Shown here: positions 18,268 through 25,418 of the stretch, in pieces
How positions within the stretch are numbered: the stretch's first letter is position 1
How the letters are laid out: each line of letters begins with the position of its first letter
Source: Terriglobia bacterium
GTDB lineage: Bacteria; Acidobacteriota; Terriglobia; Bryobacterales; Bryobacteraceae
Direction: 5' to 3'
Assembly (NCBI GenBank): GCA_020073145.1
Contig: JAIQFS010000018.1
Span: 42,458-106,457 of the forward strand
Length of the DNA: 64,000 nucleotides
Translations under genes and position numbers: made by a program
The notes under the pieces: generated by a model
What the model was told of the DNA's origin: nothing
The model's input: the letters and a program-made list of their open reading frames with translations, nothing else
Databases searched by the model: none

Positions 18268-18465
18268 ATGAAGTGCCTGGCGATGCGACTTGGAGAAGAA
18301 TTCCAAGACCATAATGATGTGGCGACGCTCCTAAGCGTGCTCGGCATCAAGCACACCGAAGACGCGGAGGCCGCGCTCGCCCGTTACTACCCGCTTGACC
18401 GATACCCCGCGCGGACCCGTTATGTGCTCGAAGACTTACTTGGTGGAGGATCCTCTCAGCCCTAA
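18268..18465 (+). pseudogene. C-terminal remnant of a DUF6036-type nucleotidyltransferase
   Basis: A 65-residue frame with segments DHNDVATLLSVLGI, EDAEAALARYYP and TRYVLEDLLGG. From memory this matches the C-terminal helical part of DUF6036-type nucleotidyltransferase-like proteins (usual layout: acidic 'DDI..LL..LGI', then 'A...V..YYP', then 'R....LEEL'). The N-terminal nucleotidyltransferase domain with its GS-x-D motif is absent upstream, so this is likely a leftover of a deleted gene. An intact tiny protein is the less likely alternative. Confidence 0.45.
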
Positions 18466-18542
18466 GGACCCTGGCTTCCCTTCCAAGCTCGGCATCCCGC
18501 ACGTGCACCACAAGGTGCACGCCAAGAAACCGCTCGATCGCC

Positions 18543-18605
18543 AGAGCGCCCTTCCTCCCTTGTCCCACCGCTCTCCTCCAGCCTCCCCCCTCTCCCCTGC
18601 GTTAA
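18543..18605. repeat. 63-bp direct repeat, copy 2
   Basis: The second copy of the repeat at 17735-17797, same orientation, with the same CAGAGCGCCCTTCC start and CCCTGCGTTAA end. It ends about 11 bases before the response-regulator start codon, so it occupies that gene's leader or promoter. An inverted repeat with 7-bp arms GTGCACC/GGTGCAC around a 4-base loop (18503-18520) lies just upstream. Confidence 0.75.
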
Positions 18606-18615
18606 GCTTGGAAGC

Positions 18616-19332
18616 ATGAGGCTCTTGGTAGTCGAGGACGAAAGGCGCATCGCCGACTTTCTTTCCCGCGGCCTGCAGGGCGCCGGCTACGCCGTCGATA
18701 TCGCCCCCACCGGCACGGCGGCTCTCGACTGCGTCCACTCCGCCGACTACGACCTCGTCATCCTCGACCTCATGCTCCCCGACATGGATGGCATGCAGGT
18801 CCTCGAGAAAATCCGCAACCGCCAGATCGGCCCGCCCGTCCTCATCCTGAGCGCCCGCGGCGGCCTCGACGACCGCGTCAAAGGCCTCGAGCAGGGTGCC
18901 GACGACTACCTCGTCAAGCCTTTCGCGTTCGTCGAAATGCTGGCCCGCGTCCGGGCGCTCCTGCGCCGCGGCCAGCCGGCCCCCGAAAAGCTCCAGGTGG
19001 CCGACCTCTCGCTCGATTGCATCCGCCGCAAAGTCGCCCGCGCCGGCGAAGCCATCGACCTCGCCCCCAAGGAATTCGGCATCCTCGAATATATGATGCG
19101 CAATAAGGGCCGGCCGCTCAGCCGCACCATGATCGTCGAGCACGTCTGGGACATGGATTACGACGGCCTCACCAACATCGTCGACGTCTACATCCGGCAC
19201 CTCCGCGGCAAAATCGATGACCGCTTCCCCGTCAAGCTCATCCAGACCGTGCGCGGCATCGGCTATATGATCGAAGGCCCCGACAAAGCCGCCGAGCGGC
19301 ACCCGGAGCCGGCCGCGGAACACCAGGTTTGA
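18616..19332 (+). CDS. OmpR/PhoB-family response regulator
   Basis: A 238-residue two-component response regulator. The receiver domain has the acidic pair in LLVVEDERRIADFL, the phospho-acceptor Asp in YDLVILDLMLPDMDGMQVL, the conserved Ser in LILSARGG and Lys in DDYLVKPFAF. The C-terminal winged-helix DNA-binding domain runs from about residue 130 and includes LAPKEFGILEYMMRNKGRPL, MIVEHVWDMDYDG and VDVYIRHLRGKID. The cognate histidine kinase gene begins two bases after the stop. Its target genes are unknown. Confidence 0.95.
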   Translation: MRLLVVEDERRIADFLSRGLQGAGYAVDIAPTGTAALDCVHSADYDLVILDLMLPDMDGMQVLEKIRNRQIGPPVLILSARGGLDDRVKGLEQGADDYLVKPFAFVEMLARVRALLRRGQPAPEKLQVADLSLDCIRRKVARAGEAIDLAPKEFGILEYMMRNKGRPLSRTMIVEHVWDMDYDGLTNIVDVYIRHLRGKIDDRFPVKLIQTVRGIGYMIEGPDKAAERHPEPAAEHQV

Positions 19333-19333
19333 C

Positions 19334-20854
19334 ATGCCTCGCAAACGCAGCCACCGCCGTCTGACCCGGGGCTTGCGCTTCCGCCTCACCGCCAGCTACG
19401 CGCTCTTCTTCGCCCTGTTGCTCATTGGCGTGGCGGCGCTGTTCCGCGCCCGCCTGTCCACCGTCCTCGATAACCAGATGCACGATACCCTCAACCAGGA
19501 ATGGGCCGCCTTGAAGGGCTACTTGCGCATTGAGAAGGATGGCCCGCACTGGTATTACGACGAGGAGGACCCCGACGAAAGCCTGATTGTGCTGCGCATG
19601 CGCCGCGTCTATCTGCTGACCGATTCCAATGGCAAGATGATCGAGGTTTCCACCGAGTATCAGGACTTGGGCATCGATTCGGCGGCCTCCATCCGCTCCC
19701 AGGTGCGCGCCGCGCTCGCCTCCTACCGCCCCGAATCCGCCGGCATGTCCTTCTGGACCGAGCGCCGCAATGCCGAAAACGTGCCTTATCTCATCCGCGC
19801 CGGCATCGTCTTCGATGAGCGCCACACCGCCCCCTACTACGTCGCCATCGGCACTCCCCTCGAAAATAATGAACGCGTCCTGGCCCAGTACACTTGGTTC
19901 TGTGTCGGCCTCATTCCCGCCGCGTTATTTCTGGGATCGTGGCTCGGCTGGTTCATGGCCGGCCGCGCCCTGACCCCCGTGCTCGAGGTCGCCCAGGCCG
20001 CCCAGCGCATCTCCGGCTCCAATCTCAGCCTCCGCCTCCCCACCCGCCAGGCCAACGACGAACTCGATTATCTCGTCCTCACGTTTAACCGCATGATCGA
20101 TCGCCTGGAAGCATCCTTCCAACAGGTGCGCCAATTCTCCACCGATGTCTCCCACGAGCTCCGCACTCCCATCACCGCCATCCGCGGCCAGCTCGAGGTC
20201 GCCCTCTTCACCGCCAAAACCACCGACCAGTACCGCGAAGCCATGGTCAATTCACTCCAGGACATCGACCGCCTTTCCCAGATCGTCCGCGCCCTGTTGC
20301 TCCTCTCCCAGGCCGAGTCCGGTCAGTTGGTCCTCCAAAAAGCTTCCGTCGATCTCAGCGACATTGTCCAGGACCTCGCCGATCAGTTTCAGATTCCGGC
20401 CGAGGAGGCCGGCGTCAAATTGTCTGCCCATGTGCCCGCGCAATCTATGGTCAGCGTCGACCGCGTCCAGATCGAACGCATGATCACCAACCTGCTTTCC
20501 AATGCGGTCAAGTTCACGCCCCAGGGAGGCTCCGTCCGGATCTCCTTGCAGCCTGACGAAGAATCGGTCGAATTGGTCGTCGAGGACACCGGCCTCGGCA
20601 TTCCCGACCAGTACCTGCCCCATATCTTCGACCGCTTCTACCGCGTTCCGGGCTCTGGCACCGCGCCCGGTCCCGATCAGGGATTGGGACTGGGCCTCAG
20701 CTTCGTCGCCTGGATCGTCAAGGCCCACGACGGCTCCATCGATGTCGAGAGCTCTCCCGGCAAAGGCACCCGCTTCCGCATCCGGCTCCCCCTCGGCGAG
20801 GCTCACTCGGCGCCTTCCGAGCCCGCCCGCCAACCCATCATGAAGGAACTTTAA
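19334..20854 (+). CDS. Two-component sensor histidine kinase (HAMP, HisKA, HATPase)
   Basis: A 506-residue membrane sensor kinase. One helix near residues 17-33 (YALFFALLLIGVAALF) and a second near 185-205 (VGLIPAALFLGSWLGWFMAG) flank a periplasmic sensing region of about 150 residues. HAMP follows, then the H-box FSTDVSHELRTPITAIRGQL, the N-box MITNLLSNAVKFTPQGG, the G1 box VVEDTGLGIPDQYLPHIFDR and the G2 box GLGLGLSFVAWIVKAHDG. It phosphorylates the response regulator encoded immediately upstream. The layout resembles CusS/QseC-type sensors; the signal is not evident. Confidence 0.94.
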   Translation: MPRKRSHRRLTRGLRFRLTASYALFFALLLIGVAALFRARLSTVLDNQMHDTLNQEWAALKGYLRIEKDGPHWYYDEEDPDESLIVLRMRRVYLLTDSNGKMIEVSTEYQDLGIDSAASIRSQVRAALASYRPESAGMSFWTERRNAENVPYLIRAGIVFDERHTAPYYVAIGTPLENNERVLAQYTWFCVGLIPAALFLGSWLGWFMAGRALTPVLEVAQAAQRISGSNLSLRLPTRQANDELDYLVLTFNRMIDRLEASFQQVRQFSTDVSHELRTPITAIRGQLEVALFTAKTTDQYREAMVNSLQDIDRLSQIVRALLLLSQAESGQLVLQKASVDLSDIVQDLADQFQIPAEEAGVKLSAHVPAQSMVSVDRVQIERMITNLLSNAVKFTPQGGSVRISLQPDEESVELVVEDTGLGIPDQYLPHIFDRFYRVPGSGTAPGPDQGLGLGLSFVAWIVKAHDGSIDVESSPGKGTRFRIRLPLGEAHSAPSEPARQPIMKEL

Positions 20855-20887
20855 TTCCGTCTTTAGCTCGGGTTCATGGCGGAAGCC

Positions 20888-20893
20888 TATTCT
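20888..20893 (+). promoter_or_regulatory. Putative -10 element 6 nt before the start codon
   Basis: TATTCT lies six bases before the ATG at 20900. If used, transcription would start at or next to the start codon, giving a leaderless message. The same spacing is seen at several other genes in this window. Confidence 0.4.
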
Positions 20894-20899
20894 GAATAG

Positions 20900-21229
20900 A
20901 TGCGGTCCGTCTTCTCGCTCCTCTTGCTGGCGCTGCTCGTCGACGGCGCAACCCTTCCGTCCCTGATGCAGAAGCCGGCGCAGGCAGCCCCCGCCAAGGT
21001 CAAGGACCAATATTTCACCGGACTGGTGATGTCCATCGACGAGGCCAGCCTGACCGTGAACCGCACCGTCTTAGGAAAAAACTCCTCCACCAAAACCTTC
21101 GCCATCACCGCCGAAACCCGCTTCGAAGGGGCCCGGCCCATCGTGCGCTCCCAAGTCACCGTGCGCTACGTGACCGGCGACGAGGGCGACCGCGCCCTCC
21201 GCGTAATCCTGCGGCGTTCCCCGAAATAG
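20900..21229 (+). CDS. Small exported protein, DUF5666-like beta fold
   Basis: A 109-residue protein with a signal peptide (MRSVFSLLLLALLVDGATL). The mature part reads QYFTGLVMSIDEASLTV, KTFAITAETRFEGA, then SQVTVRYVTGDEGDRALRVI. This is the small five-stranded beta pattern seen in DUF5666/OB-like periplasmic domains. The stop codon sits inside a 7-bp hairpin. It is downstream of the two-component pair, but its own promoter-like hexamer suggests separate expression. Function unknown. Confidence 0.65.
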   Translation: MRSVFSLLLLALLVDGATLPSLMQKPAQAAPAKVKDQYFTGLVMSIDEASLTVNRTVLGKNSSTKTFAITAETRFEGARPIVRSQVTVRYVTGDEGDRALRVILRRSPK

Positions 21230-21237
21230 CCGGGGAA
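21217..21237 (+). terminator. Hairpin across the stop codon
   Basis: Perfect 7-bp arms TTCCCCG and CGGGGAA surround a 7-base loop that contains the TAG stop of the small exported protein. Only a short A/C-rich tail follows, without a T-run, so it may slow polymerase or protect the 3' end rather than act as a classical intrinsic terminator. Confidence 0.4.
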
Positions 21238-21275
21238 AACTGCTACAATCCAACTGACGCTTCTGCTCCGCTCCC

Positions 21276-22511
21276 ATGGGATCGCCAGCCACTGTTACCC
21301 CCAATGTGTTCCGGCGCGTCTTCAAGGCTTTCCATTATCGGGACTTCCGCCTCATGTTCACGGGCGCCTGCATTTCCAGCATCGGCACCTGGATGCAGAG
21401 CCTCGCCCAGGCCTGGCTGGTCTTCGACATGTCCAAGTCGCCGTTTATTCTCGGCTTGGATGCGTTCCTCGCCGGCATCCCCATCTTCTTCTTTTCCCTG
21501 ATCGGCGGTGTGGTGGCCGATCGCGTCGAGCGCCGCCGCGTCCTGCTCATGTCCCAGTATGTGCAGATGGTCTCCGCCTTCACCTTGACCACGCTGCTCC
21601 TCTTCAAATCCGTTCACATTTGGGAAATCCTTGCTCTGTCGTTCCTCACCGGCCTCGCCCAATCCTTCGGCGGCCCGGCCTACTCCGCCCTCATCCCCAG
21701 CCTGGTCAGTAAGGACGATATTCCCAACGCCATCGCCCTGAATTCCATCCAGTTCAATGTGGCCCGCGTCCTGGGTCCCGCCATCGGCGGCCTCGCGTTA
21801 AACAGCCTTGGCGCCGTCTGGTGCTTTGGATTGAATGGCCTGTCCTTCGTGGCCCCGGTGATTTCCCTGTTGTTGCTGCACACGCGTTTCAAGCCCGAAA
21901 AAACCAAGGAATCCATGCTCGCCAGCATGAAGCAGGGCTTCCGCTTCATCCGCCATCAGGGCGCCATGGAGGGTCTGGTCGTGCTCGGTTTCTGCGTCAC
22001 CGCCCTCGGCATTCCCATGACCACCTTCCTCCCCGTCTTTGCCAGAGACATCTTCCACGGCGGCCCCGGCACGTTCACCCTGTTCATGTGCGCCTCCGGC
22101 GGCGGCGCCGTGGCGGGTGGGTTGGCCGTGGCCTTTTTGGGGAACATCCGGCACAAAGGGAGACTCGCCCTCACCATGCTCGCCACCTCCGGCTTCGGAG
22201 TTGCCGGCTTTGCCCTCTCCAAGTCTCTCCCCTTGAGTTGCCTGCTCCTGTTCGTCAGCGGCGTTTCGCTCATGATGGTGTTCACCAACGTCTTCTCCCT
22301 GGTGCAGTTGATCACCGGCAACGAGATGCGCGGCCGCGTGGTCAGCGTCTACAACACCGCCTTCCGCGGAGGGATGCCCATGGGAAACCTGATGACCGGC
22401 TGGCTCGTCCCAATGTTTACGGCGCCCGTCGTGCTGGCGGTCAACGGCTTGCTCCTCGTCCTGCTCGGCATGTACTTCCTGATGGTCGAGCGAAAGGTCG
22501 CGTCGCTGTAG
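21276..22511 (+). CDS. MFS transporter (MFS_3/EntS type)
   Basis: A 411-residue, 12-helix major facilitator. The N-terminus FKAFHYRDFRLMFTGACISS followed by GTWMQSLAQAWLVFDMSKSP is characteristic of the EntS/MFS_3 exporter branch. The motif A-like loop is GGVVADRVERRRVLL. The C-terminal half repeats the fold (TFTLFMCASGGGAVAGGL; RGRVVSVYNTAFRGGMPMGN). The substrate is unknown; relatives export siderophores or drugs. A TACAAT hexamer lies about 27 bases upstream of the ATG. It is followed nine bases after its stop by the TPR protein gene. Confidence 0.88.
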   Translation: MGSPATVTPNVFRRVFKAFHYRDFRLMFTGACISSIGTWMQSLAQAWLVFDMSKSPFILGLDAFLAGIPIFFFSLIGGVVADRVERRRVLLMSQYVQMVSAFTLTTLLLFKSVHIWEILALSFLTGLAQSFGGPAYSALIPSLVSKDDIPNAIALNSIQFNVARVLGPAIGGLALNSLGAVWCFGLNGLSFVAPVISLLLLHTRFKPEKTKESMLASMKQGFRFIRHQGAMEGLVVLGFCVTALGIPMTTFLPVFARDIFHGGPGTFTLFMCASGGGAVAGGLAVAFLGNIRHKGRLALTMLATSGFGVAGFALSKSLPLSCLLLFVSGVSLMMVFTNVFSLVQLITGNEMRGRVVSVYNTAFRGGMPMGNLMTGWLVPMFTAPVVLAVNGLLLVLLGMYFLMVERKVASL

Positions 22512-22519
22512 AGGTTCCC

Positions 22520-23197
22520 ATGATTGCTCTCGTGACGGTAGCGTTTCTGGCGGCCTCCGCCGTCCCGCCCGCGCTCCAGACCGCGCGCGACCTGCAGGAC
22601 CGCGCTGCCCTCCAGAGAATCGCCGATGAGTCCGCCGCCGCCGCCGCCCGCGCCCCCAAAGATGCCGACGCCCAGTATCGCGCCGCTCTGGCCGCCTCCT
22701 ATCAGGCCGAGGTCGCCCTCGAACTCCGCGACAAGAAACTCGCCGAGCAGGCCGCGGAGCGGGGCATCATGGCGGCCGAACAGGCCATCGCCCTCAAACC
22801 GGATGTGGCCGAATACTACCGCGTTCTGGGAACCCTGTGCGGCCAAGTGGTTCCGGCCAACGTCTTGATGGGTCTCAGCTACGGCAAGCGCGCCAAAGAC
22901 GCCATCGATCAGGCCCTCGCCAAAGATCCGAAGTCTCCCGCCGCCTACATGGCCCGTGGCGTCGGCAATTATTACTTGCCGGCAGCACTGGGCGGCGGTC
23001 TGGAACTGGCAGTCTCCGATTTTCGCAAGGCCCTCGCACTCGACGCGAAGGACGCCGACGCCTGGCTCTGGCTGGGCATCGCCCTACGCAAAGAGAACAA
23101 GAACGCCGAAGCCCGCCAGGCCTTCTCCAAATCCGTCGAACTCAACCCCCGCCGCATCTGGGCCAAACAGCAGCTCGACAAAACCCCCGCCGGATAG
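22520..23197 (+). CDS. Exported TPR-repeat protein
   Basis: A 225-residue protein starting with a hydrophobic leader (MIALVTVAFLAASAVPPALQ), likely a signal peptide. The rest is helical with TPR signatures: AEQAAERGIMAAEQAIALKP, AKDAIDQALAKDPKSPAAYM, FRKALALDAKDADAWLWLGI and ARQAFSKSVELNPRRIWA. A GAGG sequence spaced six bases from the ATG supports this start. It lies directly after the MFS gene and may form an operon with it. Probably a periplasmic scaffold; no enzyme motif is seen. Confidence 0.75.
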   Translation: MIALVTVAFLAASAVPPALQTARDLQDRAALQRIADESAAAAARAPKDADAQYRAALAASYQAEVALELRDKKLAEQAAERGIMAAEQAIALKPDVAEYYRVLGTLCGQVVPANVLMGLSYGKRAKDAIDQALAKDPKSPAAYMARGVGNYYLPAALGGGLELAVSDFRKALALDAKDADAWLWLGIALRKENKNAEARQAFSKSVELNPRRIWAKQQLDKTPAG

Positions 23198-23307
23198 GAA
23201 CGAGAGCCGCGACCAATGCCCCCCTTGCATGCCGTTTGCGAGGCCCTGAGTCCAGAAGTTCGACAGGACGACTCTACCGGAATTGAGGCAGGGCTCGGTT
23301 TACCCAG

Positions 23308-23619
23308 TTACTTCTTCAGCAAGACTGTCCAGTTGGTAACCACCGTGATGGGCGAGGTGCTGTCTTCGGTCTCGGGCCGGATCGTCAGGAACCGCTGGCC
23401 ATCGGCGGTGAAATCCCAGTACGGGAAATCGGGTACCGGCCCTGGACGGATCGAGTCGAAGAGGACCTTGGTGCTGCCTGCCGGGAATGGAGGGCGGTCC
23501 TTGGCGGCCACCGCGCCCACCTCCACGGCCATGAGCTTGCCTTCCGGCGACATCCCGCCCGCTCCAATCGGAGCGACGATCTCGTAGGGGCCGAGTTTCT
23601 CACCAGCAGCTAGAGACAC
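23308..23619 (-). pseudogene. Collapsed Ser/Thr kinase-propeller gene
   Basis: From a GTG at 23619 the frame reads LAAGEKLGPYEIVAPIGAGG, the exact opening of acidobacterial Ser/Thr kinases. Directly after the glycine-rich loop it jumps to SPEGKLMAVEV, followed by WDFTADGQRFLTI and a C-terminal ITVVTNWTVLLKK, which is the closing end of the PD40/TolB-like propeller in the same protein class. The whole kinase core, membrane helix and most blades are missing, which indicates an in-frame internal deletion leaving 103 codons. The intact architecture can be compared with the kinase at 50945-53614. Confidence 0.75.
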
Positions 23620-23706
23620 CAGTGGCGTGAACGATTGTGCTCCAGATGGGGGCCCTAGTCCCCAACAACAACTCGGTAAAACACCTCGCCGATAGCGCGG
23701 CATGGG

Positions 23707-23928
23707 GTATACTGCTCCCTTCATGACCTGCCTCCGCCTCGCCGTCGCGCTCGCCGCCCTCACCGCCCCGCTCGCCGCGCAATGGCTCGACCATCCCACC
23801 CCCGGCGTTCCCCGCACCAAGGACGGCAAGCCCAATCTCTCCGCGCCCGCGCCGCGTACTCGCGAGGGCAGGCCCGATCTTTCGGGTGTCTGGTACTTGG
23901 AGACGCCGCCCTGCGGCCCAGGCTGCGG
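23707..23928 (+). repeat. 222-bp direct repeat, copy A
   Basis: The segment from GTATACTGCTCCC to GGCTGCGG is repeated at 27392-27613 with about four mismatches in 222 bases. It covers the -10-like hexamer, start codon and first 70 codons of the exported DLSGVW-family gene. Sequence identity stops abruptly at the downstream end, showing a segmental duplication or gene-conversion tract. Confidence 0.9.
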
Positions 23929-24040
23929 CGGCCTGAGCCCCTTGTGGATGCGCTCCCAACGACGCGGCCGCGGAAGTTCCTGTGGCTCGCCCCCGCTGCC
24001 CGAATTCGCGATCGCACGCGCACGATCGCGGGCGTCTTAG
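23723..24040 (+). pseudogene. Truncated duplicate of the DLSGVW-family exported protein
   Basis: A 105-codon frame whose first 69 residues nearly equal those of the intact protein encoded at 27408-28205 (same signal peptide CLRLAVALAALTAPLAAQ, same PDLSGVWYLETPPCGPGC segment). After the duplicated 222 bases the frame runs into unrelated Arg/Ser/Pro-rich sequence and stops at 24038. It is best read as a 5' fragment left by duplication. It could still be translated and exported as a short peptide, because promoter and start are preserved. Confidence 0.8.
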
Positions 24041-25161
24041 TTCTCCGTCGGCTTCGATACGCTCTCGATGACCAAGACATCCACAGAAGCTTTCTTCGCC
24101 TCCAGCTTCATGCCGAGTTGTTCCTCGAACGCGGTGAAGAGATCCGGCGACGCGTCGGCCGCGGCGATCCCGGCAGCGCGCTGCGCGGCGGAAAGTCTCG
24201 GAAACTGGAATTCGTCCGGCCTCCAGTCGAGCGTGAAATCGTAGCGGGCCTTGAGACCGGATTGGTCAATTACCGGGCGGTCGAGCACGCGAAGCTGCAA
24301 TACGGTCGCGAGGTTGGACATGGTGATGCCCTGGAAGCTGACTCTGCCGGGACGTTGTGCCCCCATCCTCCCCCCACTGTCGTTGTCGATCACCATCTTG
24401 ATGCCGTCCGGCCCGTTCTTGCCAATGGCGATCGCATAGACCGACACTTCCCGTTTCTCGGTATGGAAGGAGAGGCCAAATCGGCTGCGCAACAGATTCT
24501 TGAGCATCGTCCGGAGTTGGTCATCGGTCGGCTCGCCTCCGGGAGGCAGCTTTGCCACGATCGCATACGGCACCGTTTCGGCCCAACCCGGGAGTCCCGA
24601 GACCTGAGAGGCGTGGAGTTCGAAGGCAAATAAAATGGCGCCCGCGAGGCTGATGTTCGGACTGCTCATTTCCGTCGCAGTCACGTTGAAGCCAAAGCCA
24701 AGCTGAGTCGTCGGTGATGGTTTGATGCTGGCGACCTCGAATTCCAGCTTCGTGCCTTCGGGCAGCGGCTTCGGCGTCGCCGGAGGCGCCGGGAGTTCCC
24801 AAGCCGTTTCCGGCGCGACTCGCTTCAACAGAAGCGGCAGCGCATTGGCGCCCAGGGTGAGCGTGCCGGCGATCGAGTTTCCCTCGGATTCGAACTTCCC
24901 GGCATACGTTCCTCCCATTCCCGGAATGACAATCTTCACTGCGTTGCCCTCGATCGTGATCGCGCCCAAGCTGAGTTGCCGGCTGGCCGCCAGGTTGTAG
25001 AAGGTCCCTTGGAGGGTGTTGCCGTCCTTCGTCATCTGAAACACCAGACGGATCTCCTGGTTTTGATTCGGGGGCGTGATGGTTCCCTGCCAGGTGCCTT
25101 CCAGACCCTGAGCGAGGAGCGCGCCCGACAGCGCGGCGAGTAACAGAAGTTCCTTAATCAT
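24037..25161 (-). CDS. TIGR03435/DUF3738 family exported protein
   Basis: A protein of 374 residues with a short signal peptide (MIKELLLLAALSGALLAQ). An N-terminal beta domain (GTWQGTITPPNQNQEIRLV, AGKFESEGNSIAGTLTLGA) spans about residues 20-130. The DUF3738 domain follows, starting FEVASIKPSPT and containing LPGWAETVPYAIVAKLP, LRTMLKNLLRSRFGLSFH and RPVIDQSGLKARYDFTLDW, ending LGMKLEAKKASVDVLVI. This family is strongly expanded in Solibacter-like Acidobacteriota and has no known function. AAGGAGG precedes the ATG. A 19-bp dyad overlaps the presumed promoter. Confidence 0.9.
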   Translation of the reverse strand: MIKELLLLAALSGALLAQGLEGTWQGTITPPNQNQEIRLVFQMTKDGNTLQGTFYNLAASRQLSLGAITIEGNAVKIVIPGMGGTYAGKFESEGNSIAGTLTLGANALPLLLKRVAPETAWELPAPPATPKPLPEGTKLEFEVASIKPSPTTQLGFGFNVTATEMSSPNISLAGAILFAFELHASQVSGLPGWAETVPYAIVAKLPPGGEPTDDQLRTMLKNLLRSRFGLSFHTEKREVSVYAIAIGKNGPDGIKMVIDNDSGGRMGAQRPGRVSFQGITMSNLATVLQLRVLDRPVIDQSGLKARYDFTLDWRPDEFQFPRLSAAQRAAGIAAADASPDLFTAFEEQLGMKLEAKKASVDVLVIESVSKPTEN

Positions 25162-25182
25162 CGGCCTCCTTCTACTGTGAAG

Positions 25183-25201
25183 TACTTTATAACAAAAAGT
25201 A
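25183..25201 (-). promoter_or_regulatory. Operator-like dyad over the DUF3738 promoter
   Basis: Six-base arms TACTTT and AAAGTA are separated by seven bases. On the minus strand the centre reads TTGTTAT followed by AAA, so a TATAAA-like -10 falls inside the dyad, about 20 nt before the start codon. The architecture (7-base spacer holding the -10) resembles the padR dyad at 55648-55672. The regulator is unknown; a PadR- or BlaI-type repressor is conceivable. Confidence 0.45.
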
Positions 25202-25293
25202 AACGGAAGCAAGAGTTCAGTTCTTGAGCACCGACTGGGCTGAATTCGTGCCGCTTTGGCAAGAAGCGCTTTCGATAAGTGCGATGAGCGGTT

Positions 25294-25412
25294 GCCTTTT
25301 GCCTTTTGCCTTTTGCCTTTTGCCTTTTGCCTTTTGCCCTTTGCCTTTTGCCTTTTGCCTTTTGCCTTTTGCCCTTTGCCTTTTGCCCTTTGCCCTTTGC
25401 CCTTTGCCCTTC
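25294..25412. repeat. Heptanucleotide tandem repeat, 17 units
   Basis: Seventeen consecutive 7-base units of the form GCCTTTT or GCCCTTT, with GCCCTTC last, fill 119 bases between the DUF3738 promoter region and the 3' end of the kinase gene. The two unit variants are interspersed, with GCCCTTT dominating at the end nearest the kinase. The composition is unlike the surroundings, with strict strand asymmetry (pyrimidine-rich plus strand). It resembles the short tandemly repeated heptamers known from cyanobacteria and other large soil genomes. Confidence 0.95.
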
Positions 25413-25418
25413 CGGGCC

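Noticed and set aside
18503..18520. Hairpin with arms GTGCACC/GGTGCAC as a terminator
   Set aside because: No T-run follows and it is not at a gene end with certainty; it may be only a chance palindrome or part of the repeat region.
25284..25415. Possible CRISPR array
   Set aside because: Units are only seven bases and contiguous, with no spacers and no cas genes.
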